A stretch of 64,000 nucleotides of DNA. Origin: Halorussus halobius. Its GTDB lineage: Archaea; Halobacteriota; Halobacteria; Halobacteriales; Haladaptataceae. The stretch spans positions 186,001 to 250,000 of the forward strand of contig NZ_SBIU01000005.1 in assembly GCF_004765805.1 (NCBI RefSeq), written 5' to 3'. Positions within the stretch are counted from its first letter, which is position 1, and the number at the start of each line of letters is the position of its first letter. Below the pieces are notes generated by a model. It searched no databases, was not told the origin of the DNA, and saw only the letters and a program-made list of their open reading frames with translations. The translations under genes were made by a program, and so were the position numbers. Shown piece after piece: positions 1 to 7,135 of this stretch.

Positions 1-1014
1 AACCCCTACCAGCTCGGCAAGGAGCTGTGGGAGTACGTCGAGAACACCGAGAACCGCCGGGAGGTCGCCCGGAAGCTCCTGCGCGTGGAGGGCGTCACGT
101 GGCGCAACTTCCACGACACGGTCGACTTCGACCGGATACAGGACCTGCTCGCGCCCGACCCGCGAATCGACAGCATCGACCCCGAAAACCTCGGCGAGCT
201 ACACTCACTCGTGCCGGAGAAAGTCGACGGCGAGGCGCTCGACCGGGCTCAGGCCGGCGAGATAGACGTCGAGCGGTACCCGTGGAAGCTGCTGACCTAC
301 GAGGGGCTGGCCGAGCGACACTTCTCGCTGTGCAAGCGCCAGAACCGGGGGTTCCTCCGGTCGACCTCCCAGCAGGACCTCGAACGGTTCGCCCGGTACG
401 TCGTCGACGACGCCCGGTACGACGCGGTCGAGGAGGCCGTCGCGGACGTCGAGTACGCCACCGGCTGGGACCGGATGCGGGAAGTACGGGAGAGCCACAA
501 CGACGTTACCTTCCTCGACAGCTTCCTGACCCAGGAGTTCGTCACCGACAACGAGTACTTCACCTACGAGTTCAGCCAGACCACAGGCGACTACCGAGTC
601 GCCAGCACCGACTACGAGGACGTCAAGAAGAAGCTGATGTTGCAGTTCACCAACTTCGGCAAGCCCACCGTCGCGGTGTACGACGGCAACTACGACAACC
701 GGAACGAACTCCTGCTCGGCCACCACTACAACGGCGTGATGCTCGACCTCCAGCAGGCCAAGCGCACGCTCGAACGCGCGTTCGACCTCTGGGGCCGGCC
801 GGTCAACCTCAAGACCATCGTGAAGGAGGTCGACGACCGCGACGCCGAAATCGCCCGCCGGCGCGACCGCGAACCCGAACCCGAGGAGGTGGGCAAGCTC
901 CTGCGATACGACGGCGAGGAGTTCACGATGCGGGACCTCGACTGGAGCGAGGTCGAGGACATCGCGGCCGACGAAGTGGACTACGACACCAAGCCCGACG
1001 ACTGGCTGGCGTAG
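1..1014 (+). CDS. SpoVR family protein (5' end outside the window)
   Basis: The reading frame is open from base 1 to the TAG at 1012-1014 (337 residues visible), so this is the C-terminal part of a longer protein. It opens with the NPYxLG motif and has the stretch WDRMREVRESHNDVTFLDSF near residue 155, followed by LTQEFV, all characteristic of the SpoVR/YcgB family. Family members normally lie beside a PrkA-type serine kinase gene and a DUF444 (YeaH) gene; those would be upstream, outside this window. The biochemical function of SpoVR proteins is unknown; they are linked to stress or stationary-phase responses. The protein is strongly acidic, as expected for a haloarchaeon. A repeat array starts directly after the stop codon. 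Confidence 0.9.
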   Translation, partial: NPYQLGKELWEYVENTENRREVARKLLRVEGVTWRNFHDTVDFDRIQDLLAPDPRIDSIDPENLGELHSLVPEKVDGEALDRAQAGEIDVERYPWKLLTYEGLAERHFSLCKRQNRGFLRSTSQQDLERFARYVVDDARYDAVEEAVADVEYATGWDRMREVRESHNDVTFLDSFLTQEFVTDNEYFTYEFSQTTGDYRVASTDYEDVKKKLMLQFTNFGKPTVAVYDGNYDNRNELLLGHHYNGVMLDLQQAKRTLERAFDLWGRPVNLKTIVKEVDDRDAEIARRRDREPEPEEVGKLLRYDGEEFTMRDLDWSEVEDIAADEVDYDTKPDDWLA

Positions 1015-1020
1015 CGCTTT

Positions 1021-1198
1021 CGAGCGATAGTGGCGGTCGCGGTGGCGGTGGCGGTTTTCATTGGTCGAGTGATAGTAGCGGTTGCGGTGGCGGTTTTCAT
1101 TGGTCGAGCGACAGTGGCGGCCGCGGTTGCGGTGGCGGTGTTCACTGGTGGAGTGATAGTGGCGGTCGCGGTGTCGGTTCGACGTGGTTCACCGGTCG
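1021..1198 (+). repeat. Imperfect tandem array, unit about 39-45 bp
   Basis: Four degenerate units follow the SpoVR stop codon. Each begins with a form of CGAGYGATAGTGGCGGT, continues with one to three GCGGTN blocks and closes with TTCATTGG or a variant (cores at 1057-1069, 1096-1108 and 1141-1153). Unit length varies by 6 bp through gain or loss of GGTGGC-type hexamers. Frames read as Ala-Val or Gly-rich repeats, which I do not regard as protein. The same core recurs at 1296-1312 and near 32.6-32.8 kb. Confidence 0.75.
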
Positions 1199-1257
1199 TG
1201 ACCGCAATTCTCTTCGTGTTCCTGAAAGCCGTACCGTGACTGCGACCTAATCCGCAG

Positions 1258-1383
1258 TATCAACCGCGACCGCCACAACAACGACCACATCGATACTTGA
1301 GCCAATGAGAACGGCCACCGCCACAGCAACCGCGACCGCGACAGCAACCGCGACCGCGACCGTGACGGCAACCGCAGCCGGGT
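1258..1383. repeat. CCGCGA/CCGCAA hexamer-like low-complexity stretch in inverted orientation
   Basis: The stretch consists of ACCGCGACC, GCCACAGCA and similar hexamer blocks, the complement of the GGTNGC blocks in the neighbouring array. Bases 1296-1312 (CTTGAGCCAATGAGAAC) are the exact reverse complement of 17 bases at 32626-32642. Together with 1021-1198 it forms a large, imperfect inverted arrangement in which GG-rich strands face each other. No gene is apparent between 1015 and 1430. Confidence 0.6.
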
Positions 1384-1430
1384 TCCAGTCTACAGCCGTA
1401 CACGGCCCGTCCCGATTGCAAAGCGTTTGA

Positions 1431-1568
1431 GCGTTCGAGCGCCGAATCGACCGGACCGAGCGCACCGTCGTCGGGAGCCACGCCATCGGCGCGGTCGCGG
1501 GACTGCTGGCGTACTCGCTGTTCGAGCGAGCCGTCGGCCACGCCCACCCGGCCGCTGGCGGGAGTTGA
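1431..1568 (+). pseudogene. Remnant of an HPP-family-like membrane protein gene
   Basis: This short open stretch has a stop directly before it (TGA 1428-1430), no start codon, and a TGA at 1566-1568. It encodes about 45 residues including RTERTVVGSHAIGAVAGLLA followed by YSLFERAV. This resembles an internal segment of haloarchaeal HPP-family membrane proteins, where a basic loop precedes VVGSHAIG and a hydrophobic helix. The rest of such a gene is not visible; the repeat array lies upstream. I infer a decayed gene fragment. The family assignment rests on recall of the motif and should be treated as moderate. Confidence 0.4.
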
Positions 1569-1577
1569 GTTCGGCAT

Positions 1578-2147
1578 TCAGTCGTCGTTGGGAACGAAGT
1601 TGTCGAGCAGTCGGTCGCCCAGCGCCAGCACCACCAGCGCGCCGACCGCGTCGAACACGAGGTCGAGGAGGGTATCGCGCTTGCTGTAGGTCACGAGAAT
1701 CGGCTCGATGCCGAGTCGGCGACTGACCGCGTGGATGGCGTACTCCGCGAGTTCCCAGACCACGCCGCCCACGGCGACGACGCCAAGCACGCGCGGCCGG
1801 GGGTCGCGGTCGCGCCGCCGCGAGACGGCGTGGACGACCCCGCCCAGCAGCGTCGCCGAGAGCGTGTGAGTCACGTGGTCCCACCACCACGTCTCGTCGT
1901 ACGGGCCGAGCATCCCGACCGCGTGGGCGAGCATGGCGACGCCGGCGTAGACGCGCTGCCACGGGCGGAACTCGACGTTCCACAGCGTCTCCACGGCGTC
2001 GGGCAGGAAGGTTGCCGCGAACGTGACGGCCGCGTTCACCACCGCCCCCGGATTCCGTCGGCGGAACCCCTCGCCGAAGACCGTGACGATTCCGTACCTG
2101 ATGGCGCGCTCGACCGCTCGGGCGAGGGTCCGCGTGGTGGGACTCAT
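1578..2147 (-). CDS. Integral membrane protein, DUF2238/YjdF-like
   Basis: The protein has 189 residues and about five hydrophobic segments (roughly 36-56, 66-82, 92-108, 118-138 and 160-178). Conserved-looking motifs are WWWDHVTH (87-94), WELAEY (131-136) and a loop with KRDTLLDLVFDAVGA (157-171). The spacing of His, Trp-Glu and two Asp residues between helices resembles the YjdF/DUF2238 family of small membrane proteins of unknown function. The start chosen is the ATG at 2147. It is transcribed towards the repeat and remnant region, with an archaellin gene upstream on the same strand. The exact family and function are uncertain. Confidence 0.65.
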   Translation of the reverse strand: MSPTTRTLARAVERAIRYGIVTVFGEGFRRRNPGAVVNAAVTFAATFLPDAVETLWNVEFRPWQRVYAGVAMLAHAVGMLGPYDETWWWDHVTHTLSATLLGGVVHAVSRRRDRDPRPRVLGVVAVGGVVWELAEYAIHAVSRRLGIEPILVTYSKRDTLLDLVFDAVGALVVLALGDRLLDNFVPNDD

Positions 2148-2208
2148 TCGTGTCGGTCGATAGTACGGAACGGAATCGGGAAATAGGTTCCCGTCAGCGG
2201 CGGCGCGT

Positions 2209-2904
2209 TCAGAGCGAGACCGCGTGCTTGCCGGCGAGCGTGTCCGGCACGGTCAGTTGATAGGTCGTGACCGCGCCCGAACTCGTCGTGATGCGGATAG
2301 TGGCCTCCTGTCCGGGGTAGAACCCGCCCGGCGGGTCGGTGTCGCCGACGTACGCGTCGTCGTTGGCATCGTCGGAGATGGCCTCCGCGTCGATGGCTAT
2401 CTTGAGTCGGTCGCCGGTCTCGTCGAGCAGCGCCGGGTCGTCGTCGGTGAGGCTCACAGCCGAGAACCGCGTCGTGTTGGCGGCTATCTTCGCGGCGTTT
2501 TCCTCGCGGTCGAACGGGTCGCGCCACGTCAGGTGCTGGGTCCGGTTGGGTCCGTTCCACGTTATCGTCGCGTCCCTGAGGTCGACGGTGCCAGCCCCCG
2601 AACCGCTGGTCACCACGACCTCGGCGTAGTCGACGACGTCCCCACCGCTCTTGTACGTTCCACCCGCCGTGGGGAACCCGAGGTCGGTGAACCCAACCTC
2701 GGCGTAGGCGCTCACGACCTGCACGCGGTTCGAGACCTGCGCGGTCGAGTCCTGTCCGGTCTGCTCGGATTTGGACTGGAGGAATCCCGCGGTGTTGACG
2801 AGGACCCCGGCCGCGATGGCGGCGACGAGCACCATCGCGATGAACACGACGAGCGTACCGATGCCCACCTGCCCGCGCTCGGACGACGACTCGTCTTCGG
2901 ACAT
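2209..2904 (-). CDS. Archaellin (archaeal flagellin), orphan copy
   Basis: The protein has 231 residues. The N-terminus is a class III signal: an acidic leader ending Glu-Arg-Gly (residue 11), then QVGIGTLVVFIAMVLVAAIA, the hydrophobic helix that packs in the filament core. The prepilin peptidase site is expected after Gly11. The following QSKSEQTGQDSTAQVSNRVQ is typical of haloarchaeal archaellins. Sequons such as NRT and NTT are present, the usual targets of AglB glycosylation. The ATG at 2904 is preferred over an upstream in-frame start because it gives the correct leader length and lies about 25 bp from a TATA-like box. No arl/fla assembly genes are nearby, so it may be an accessory or minor filament subunit. 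Confidence 0.9.
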   Translation of the reverse strand: MSEDESSSERGQVGIGTLVVFIAMVLVAAIAAGVLVNTAGFLQSKSEQTGQDSTAQVSNRVQVVSAYAEVGFTDLGFPTAGGTYKSGGDVVDYAEVVVTSGSGAGTVDLRDATITWNGPNRTQHLTWRDPFDREENAAKIAANTTRFSAVSLTDDDPALLDETGDRLKIAIDAEAISDDANDDAYVGDTDPPGGFYPGQEATIRITTSSGAVTTYQLTVPDTLAGKHAVSL

Positions 2905-2925
2905 ACTCGCGGACACTCGGTGACG

Positions 2926-2932
2926 TATATTA
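2926..2932 (-). promoter_or_regulatory. TATA-like box of the archaellin gene
   Basis: On the minus strand this reads TAATATA, an AT-rich island in GC-rich surroundings, about 22-28 bp upstream of the ATG at 2904. The spacing predicts a leaderless or nearly leaderless transcript. Confidence 0.6.
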
Positions 2933-3015
2933 GACGTGGCGTCGATTTTCGCTCGTGATAATTCGACGAGCCGGACCCAGCCCGACGATTCCACGTCGGA
3001 GTCGGTAGCCGACCG

Positions 3016-4245
3016 TCACCACGCGTAGTCGTCACGGGGGTCCACGTCGTCGCGCTCGCGGTCGTAGACGCGCTCGCCCTCGACGAACACCTGTCGGGCG
3101 TCCGAGTCGAGGTCGAACATCGGCCCGTCCCAGACCACGACGTCGGCGTCCGTGCCCGCCGCGAGCGTGCCCACGCGGTCCTCGATGCCCAGAATCTCGG
3201 CCGGGTTGCGAGTGACGGTTCGGAGCGCGACCTCCTCGGGCAGCCCCTCGCGGACCGCCAGCCCAACGCAGACGTCCAGGTGCTCCTGAGGAAGGATGGG
3301 TGCGTCGGTCTGGATGGCGACTTTCACGCCGGCGTCGTGGAGGATGCCCGGCGTCTCGAAGGTGATGTTGCGGAGTTCGTACTTGGTGGCCGACGAGATG
3401 GAGGGGCCGACCACGGCGGGCACGTCGCGCTCGGCGAACTCGTCTGCGAGGACGTACCCCTCGGTCGCGTGCTCGATGGACAGGGCCTCGATGCCGAACT
3501 CGTCGGCGATTCGGAACACCGTGGCGATGTCGTCGGCGCGGTGGGCGTGGACTCGCAGGGGCAACTCGCCCTCGACCACGCGGGCGAGGTTCTCCAGCCC
3601 GAGGTCGCGCTCGAACGGCTCGCCCGCCTCGCGGGCCGACGCCCGACGCTCGGCGTAGTCCTCGGCGTCCATCAGCGCCTGCCGGAGCGTGGCGGCCACG
3701 CCCGGCCGGGTTGCGGGCTGGCGGTCCTTCTCGTCGCCGTGGAAGCGCTTGGGGTTCTCGCCGAACGCGGCCTTCATGCCGTCCTCCCGGATGAACATCC
3801 GGTCGGCCACCTCGCCGTAGGTCTTCATCGAGCAGATGATGCCGCCGATTACGTTCGCGCTTCCCATCCGAGCCGAGACGGTGGTGACCCCGCCCTGAAA
3901 CGCGTGCTTGAGTTCGTCGTCGCGGGGGTGGAACCCGTCGAGCGCGTTGACGTGCGGGGTCACCGGGTCCGAGACCTCGTTGAAGTCGCCGTCCTCGGGT
4001 TCGCCCCACTCGGCCATCCCGGCGTGGCTGTGGGCGTCCACGAGGCCGGGCGTGACGTGTCGACCCCCCGCGTCGAACGTCTCGGCGTCCGGCGGGACGT
4101 CTACTTCGCCGTCGGCTCCGACCGCCGCTATCTCCGCGCCGTCGACCAGTACCGTGCCGCCGTCGACGGTCCCGCGCTCGGTCAGCGTGTGGACCGTTCC
4201 ATTGACAATCGCTCGCACGGGTCGTTCGTGTGACAGCGCGCGCAT
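3016..4245 (-). CDS. Metal-dependent amidohydrolase family protein
   Basis: The protein has 409 residues from the ATG at 4245; the ATG at 4251 is equally possible. It shows the composite-domain amidohydrolase layout: an N-terminal beta domain, the metal-binding HSHAG (72-76) following GLVDA, later VHAHRADD and IEHATEGY histidine segments, IQTDAPILP with the catalytic Asp, and a C-terminal VGTLAAGTDADVVVWDG strand motif. Such proteins hydrolyse cyclic amides or related C-N bonds in the cytoplasm, as imidazolonepropionase and dihydroorotase relatives do. The substrate cannot be told from sequence. It is divergent from the flavoprotein gene at 4376. Confidence 0.85.
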   Translation of the reverse strand: MRALSHERPVRAIVNGTVHTLTERGTVDGGTVLVDGAEIAAVGADGEVDVPPDAETFDAGGRHVTPGLVDAHSHAGMAEWGEPEDGDFNEVSDPVTPHVNALDGFHPRDDELKHAFQGGVTTVSARMGSANVIGGIICSMKTYGEVADRMFIREDGMKAAFGENPKRFHGDEKDRQPATRPGVAATLRQALMDAEDYAERRASAREAGEPFERDLGLENLARVVEGELPLRVHAHRADDIATVFRIADEFGIEALSIEHATEGYVLADEFAERDVPAVVGPSISSATKYELRNITFETPGILHDAGVKVAIQTDAPILPQEHLDVCVGLAVREGLPEEVALRTVTRNPAEILGIEDRVGTLAAGTDADVVVWDGPMFDLDSDARQVFVEGERVYDRERDDVDPRDDYAW

Positions 4246-4346
4246 GAGCATTTCGGTTCGAAACGCCGAATGCGGTCGCTCGCTCGTCGGCGACACGGGA
4301 CATCCGAGCGAATCCGGGCGTCGTCCCCAACCCGGAAGGTGAATTC

Positions 4347-4353
4347 TTTAATA
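4347..4353 (+). promoter_or_regulatory. TATA-like box before the flavoprotein gene
   Basis: TTTAATA lies 23-29 bp before the ATG at 4376, the usual position for a leaderless haloarchaeal gene. Confidence 0.6.
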
Positions 4354-4375
4354 CCCGGCGCGGAACCGTAGGGGT

Positions 4376-5746
4376 ATGAAGCGAGTCGACGTGGCCATCG
4401 TCGGCGGCGGCCCGGCCGGGGCGTCCGCCGCGCGAGCGGCCGCCGAGCAGGGGGCGGACGCGCTCCTCGTCGAGAAGGGCGTCCCGCGGGCCGACCGCGA
4501 ACAGCTGGGACCGGACTCGACCGACGCGGCGGGGATGCTCGACTACTGGGTCGACATCATGGGCATCCCGTACGAGGAGATCCCCGACGAGGTGGTCCTA
4601 CAGGAACTCGACCGGACCGAGTTCTTCGGCCCGACCGAGTCGTGTACCCTCGAAGCCACCGGCATCGACTCGTCGTACGACGGGTTCGGGTTCACCTTCC
4701 ACCGCGCCCGGATGGACGACTGGCTCCGCGAGCGCGCCGAGGCCGCCGGCGCGGAGTACCGCGTGGGGACCGGCGTCACCGACGTCGAGTCCGACCTGTC
4801 GGGTTCGCCGACCCACACCCTCCAGCTCGCGGACGGGGAGGACGTGAAAGCCGACTACCTCGTGCTGGCCGACGGCCCACAGCGACAGGTCACGATGCGG
4901 GTCCTCGACCGGTTCGCGCCCGACGACCGCCCCGTCTCGGAGGTGCTGGCCCCCAACGAGGCCAACCACATCGCCTACCAGGAGTACCGGGAGTTTCCCG
5001 AGGAACTGTTCGACGAGCGGTCGCTCAAGTTCTGGTGGGGGCTGATGCCCGGCGAGACCGCGTACCCGTGGGTGTTCCCCAACGACGGCACGGTCGCGCG
5101 CGTCGGCCTCACGATGCCCATCGGGATGGACGTCGACGCCATTCCGAACCGGGAGGACTACGACCTGCTCCGGCCCGAGGACGACCGGATTCCGCGCGGC
5201 GGAACCTACATCGAGCGCCTGCTCGAACGCGAGTACGGCGACGAGTACGACCTCTCGGACTTCCCGCTGGTCGAGGGTCGGGGCAAGCGCGGCGGCACCG
5301 AGACCTACCCCATCTCCTCGACGCGCCCAATCGAGTCGCCGACCGCCGCGAACGTCGCCGTCGCGGGCGGCGCGATGGGCACCACGTCGGCGTTCCACGA
5401 GGGCGGGTACCACGTCGCGGTCCGCACCGGACGCATCGCGGGCGAGCTGGCGGGGAAGGGCCGACTCGACGGCTACAACGACCGGTGGCACGAGGCCATC
5501 GGCGACGAGATTCTCCGGAACGTCACCTTTGCGGACATCGTGGCCGACTACGGACCCGACGACTGGGACAAGGCGTTCGCGGTCGCCAGCGACATCCTGG
5601 CCGACGAGGGCGAGGGGCGACTGCTGAAGTACCGGGTCTCGTCGGGCATCCGGGGCGCGCGACTGGTCGGCAAGTACAAGATGACCAAGCGCACGTACCG
5701 GAACGGCAAGTACGTCCAGTTCCGCGAGGACGAGTACGAGGTCTGA
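4376..5746 (+). CDS. FAD-dependent oxidoreductase, geranylgeranyl reductase family
   Basis: The protein has 456 residues. The dinucleotide-binding motif VAIVGGGPAGASAARAAAEQ is at 6-25, with the acidic residue of LLVEKG closing the fold. A second FAD-contacting region, VAVAGGAMGTTSAFHEGGYH, lies near residue 330. The middle segment FGFTFHRARMDDWLRERAEA matches the arrangement in geranylgeranyl reductase/FixC-type flavoproteins. In archaea, members saturate isoprenoid chains of membrane lipids or menaquinone or oxidise other substrates. No lipid biosynthesis genes are adjacent, so the substrate is open. The start is supported by a TATA-like box at the right distance. Confidence 0.85.
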   Translation: MKRVDVAIVGGGPAGASAARAAAEQGADALLVEKGVPRADREQLGPDSTDAAGMLDYWVDIMGIPYEEIPDEVVLQELDRTEFFGPTESCTLEATGIDSSYDGFGFTFHRARMDDWLRERAEAAGAEYRVGTGVTDVESDLSGSPTHTLQLADGEDVKADYLVLADGPQRQVTMRVLDRFAPDDRPVSEVLAPNEANHIAYQEYREFPEELFDERSLKFWWGLMPGETAYPWVFPNDGTVARVGLTMPIGMDVDAIPNREDYDLLRPEDDRIPRGGTYIERLLEREYGDEYDLSDFPLVEGRGKRGGTETYPISSTRPIESPTAANVAVAGGAMGTTSAFHEGGYHVAVRTGRIAGELAGKGRLDGYNDRWHEAIGDEILRNVTFADIVADYGPDDWDKAFAVASDILADEGEGRLLKYRVSSGIRGARLVGKYKMTKRTYRNGKYVQFREDEYEV

Positions 5747-5825
5747 GGCGGCGGTCGTCGCCCCCGGAGGTGTCAGCGGTCGTCTCCCGTGGCGTCAGTC
5801 GCCGTTTTCCGTGACGCTCCCTCGC

Positions 5826-5897
5826 GCGATGCTCGAAGGCGACCTGTGTGCGATGCTCGAAGACTACCTGTATGCGATGCCCGAAGACTCTGTCTGC
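5826..5897 (+). repeat. 24-bp tandem repeat, three copies
   Basis: GCGATGCTCGAAG occurs at 5826 and 5850, and GCGATGCCCGAAG at 5874, an exact 24-bp period. The period is a multiple of three, and a frame at 5811-6065 would read it as Ala-Met-Leu/Pro-Glu repeats, but that frame lacks other coding signs and I do not call it a gene. Confidence 0.8.
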
Positions 5898-5957
5898 GTG
5901 TTTCGGCGCGCGCGAGCAACGCGCGCGAGGGAGGGGCGCGTTTATGCGCCCCGAGGC

Positions 5958-6017
5958 TGGGGAGGCGTGAGGCTCCCGCTGTGCGGTCGCGGTGCGGTAA
6001 CTCATCGGTCGAGGCAG
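5958..6017 (+). repeat. Dispersed repeat element, copy 1
   Basis: The segment runs from GGCTGGGGAGGCGTGAGGC through the GTGCGGTCGCGGTGCGG blocks to CTCATCGGTCGAGGCAG. Bases 5992-6017 recur without mismatch, in inverted orientation, at 32863-32888. The upstream GGGGAGG...GCGGTCGCGGTGCGG part also recurs there and, diverged, at about 52415-52450. See findings. Confidence 0.75.
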
Positions 6018-6114
6018 AAGCTAGCGCGGTCTGTTCCTCTCCCTCTCCATACAGGCAGAAGCTAACGCGGTCTGTTCCTCTCCCTCTCCATTCGGGCAGA
6101 AGCTAGCGCGGTCT
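6013..6114 (+). repeat. 41-bp tandem repeat, two full copies plus part of a third
   Basis: GGCAGAAGCTAGCGCGGTCT begins at 6013, 6054 (one base different) and 6095, a period of exactly 41 bp. The unit continues with GTTCCTCTCCCTCTCCAT. The third copy stops after GCGGTCT at 6114. The spacer from 5747 to 6178 holds this array, the 24-bp array and the dispersed element; I see no supported gene in it. Confidence 0.85.
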
Positions 6115-6178
6115 CCCCCCGAACCAGTGCCCTCGCCGAAACCAGAACGTACTCCCCGCTCGAACTCTTCGGGCGGGT

Positions 6179-6604
6179 GTGGACGATTCGTTGTACCGCG
6201 CCGCGATGGACCACCCGACCGTCGTGCGGCTCTACCGGTTCGTGACCGTCGGCGCGTTCGCCGCCGGCATCCAGACGGTACTGCTGTGGCTGCTCGTGGA
6301 GTTCGGCGACCTCAACTACCTCGTGGCCGCGACCGCCTCCATCGAGGTGACCATCGTACTCCAGTTTTTCGTGAACAACGCGTGGACGTTCCAGCACGCG
6401 GGCCACACCACGCGCTCGGACTTCCTCCTCGGACTCGTGCGGACCAACGTCGTGCGCGGGTCGGCGATTCCGCTACAGGTCGGACTGCTGTGGGCGTTCG
6501 TGAACTGGGCGGGGCTGATGTACCTGCTCGCCAACGGCTTCGCCATCTTCATCAGCGGACTCTACCGGTACTATCTGGACTCGCGGTGGACGTGGCAGAT
6601 TTGA
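6179..6604 (+). CDS. GtrA family membrane protein
   Basis: The protein has 141 residues with four predicted membrane helices (about 21-42, 48-70, 90-110 and 112-132). The order FVTVGAFAAGIQTVLLWLLV near the start, then FFVNNAWTF between helices 2 and 3, and a basic C-terminal YRYYLDSRWTW, is the GtrA-like signature. Family members are thought to move or present polyprenyl-linked sugars for cell-surface glycosylation. The start chosen is GTG at 6179, because an ATG-initiated version at 6206 would shorten the N-terminal tail. No partner glycosyltransferase is adjacent; the nearest is at 14965. Confidence 0.85.
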   Translation: MDDSLYRAAMDHPTVVRLYRFVTVGAFAAGIQTVLLWLLVEFGDLNYLVAATASIEVTIVLQFFVNNAWTFQHAGHTTRSDFLLGLVRTNVVRGSAIPLQVGLLWAFVNWAGLMYLLANGFAIFISGLYRYYLDSRWTWQI

Positions 6605-6635
6605 ATCGACCGGGACTCCACCTCGCAGTTCGGGA

Positions 6636-7052
6636 CTAGAAGCAGGACTCGTCTATCGTCAGGTCCGGCCCGGAGTGAATCCGGGCGATGACGTTTACGC
6701 CGTCGAACGCCGAGTCACACCGTCCCCGCACCGACGTCTCGCGGGTCACGTCGTCGTCGAGCGTCGCTTCGACTCGAAACGTCGGTGCCTCGGGATACGA
6801 CTCGGTTCGGACGACCGCGTGTATCTGGGTGCCGTCGTTGGGTTCTGCGGCCGCTATCTCGGCGTCCTGTTCGACGAGTCGGTCTCCGGCGTCGTCGAAA
6901 ACGGACACCGTCACGGAGTGTGACTCCTCGGTGACGTTCATCACGCTGACCTGCAGTGGCTTCGTTCCGTTCGTCCGGAAGCGACTGCACCCGGCGACCG
7001 TCACGAGAGTCCCCGAAGCGCCGAGTCGGAGCACCCGTCTCCGCGAGAGCAT
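6636..7052 (-). CDS. Haloarchaeal Tat-type lipoprotein, unknown function
   Basis: The protein has 138 residues. The N-terminus has three arginines (RRR, residues 4-6), a short hydrophobic stretch and the lipobox VAGC with the acceptor Cys at 22, which predicts Tat export and lipid anchoring outside the membrane. The mature part is a small beta-rich domain (VSVMNVTEESHSVTVSVFDD) reminiscent of extracellular Ig-like or CARDB-type folds, with a Cys pair near the C-terminus (GRCDSAF and the terminal SCF) that could form a disulfide. An AT-rich box (AATATTA, about 7083-7089) lies about 30 bp upstream. I do not recognise a specific function. Confidence 0.75.
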   Translation of the reverse strand: MLSRRRVLRLGASGTLVTVAGCSRFRTNGTKPLQVSVMNVTEESHSVTVSVFDDAGDRLVEQDAEIAAAEPNDGTQIHAVVRTESYPEAPTFRVEATLDDDVTRETSVRGRCDSAFDGVNVIARIHSGPDLTIDESCF

Positions 7053-7135
7053 GCTACGCTTCGTCTTCGAGAAAAGGCAAAAATATTACGTTTCGTCGAG
7101 AGGCTCGAGCCGGACCGGAAGCGACCGCGCGTCGC

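Noticed and set aside
1030..1239. Ala-Val repeat open frame in the repeat array, and similar frames at 1247-1486 and 32449-33000
   Set aside because: They are translations of GCGGTN hexamers; every frame reads as a simple repeat and none has a promoter or conserved domain.
5811..6065. 84-codon frame reading the 24-bp repeat as Ala-Met-Leu-Glu units
   Set aside because: The frame runs through the dispersed element and the 41-bp array, lacks acidic haloarchaeal composition and has Arg-rich junk-like sequence. Only the repeat is reported.
5826..6114. CRISPR array
   Set aside because: The units are directly adjacent tandem repeats without unique spacers, and no cas genes are present anywhere in the window.
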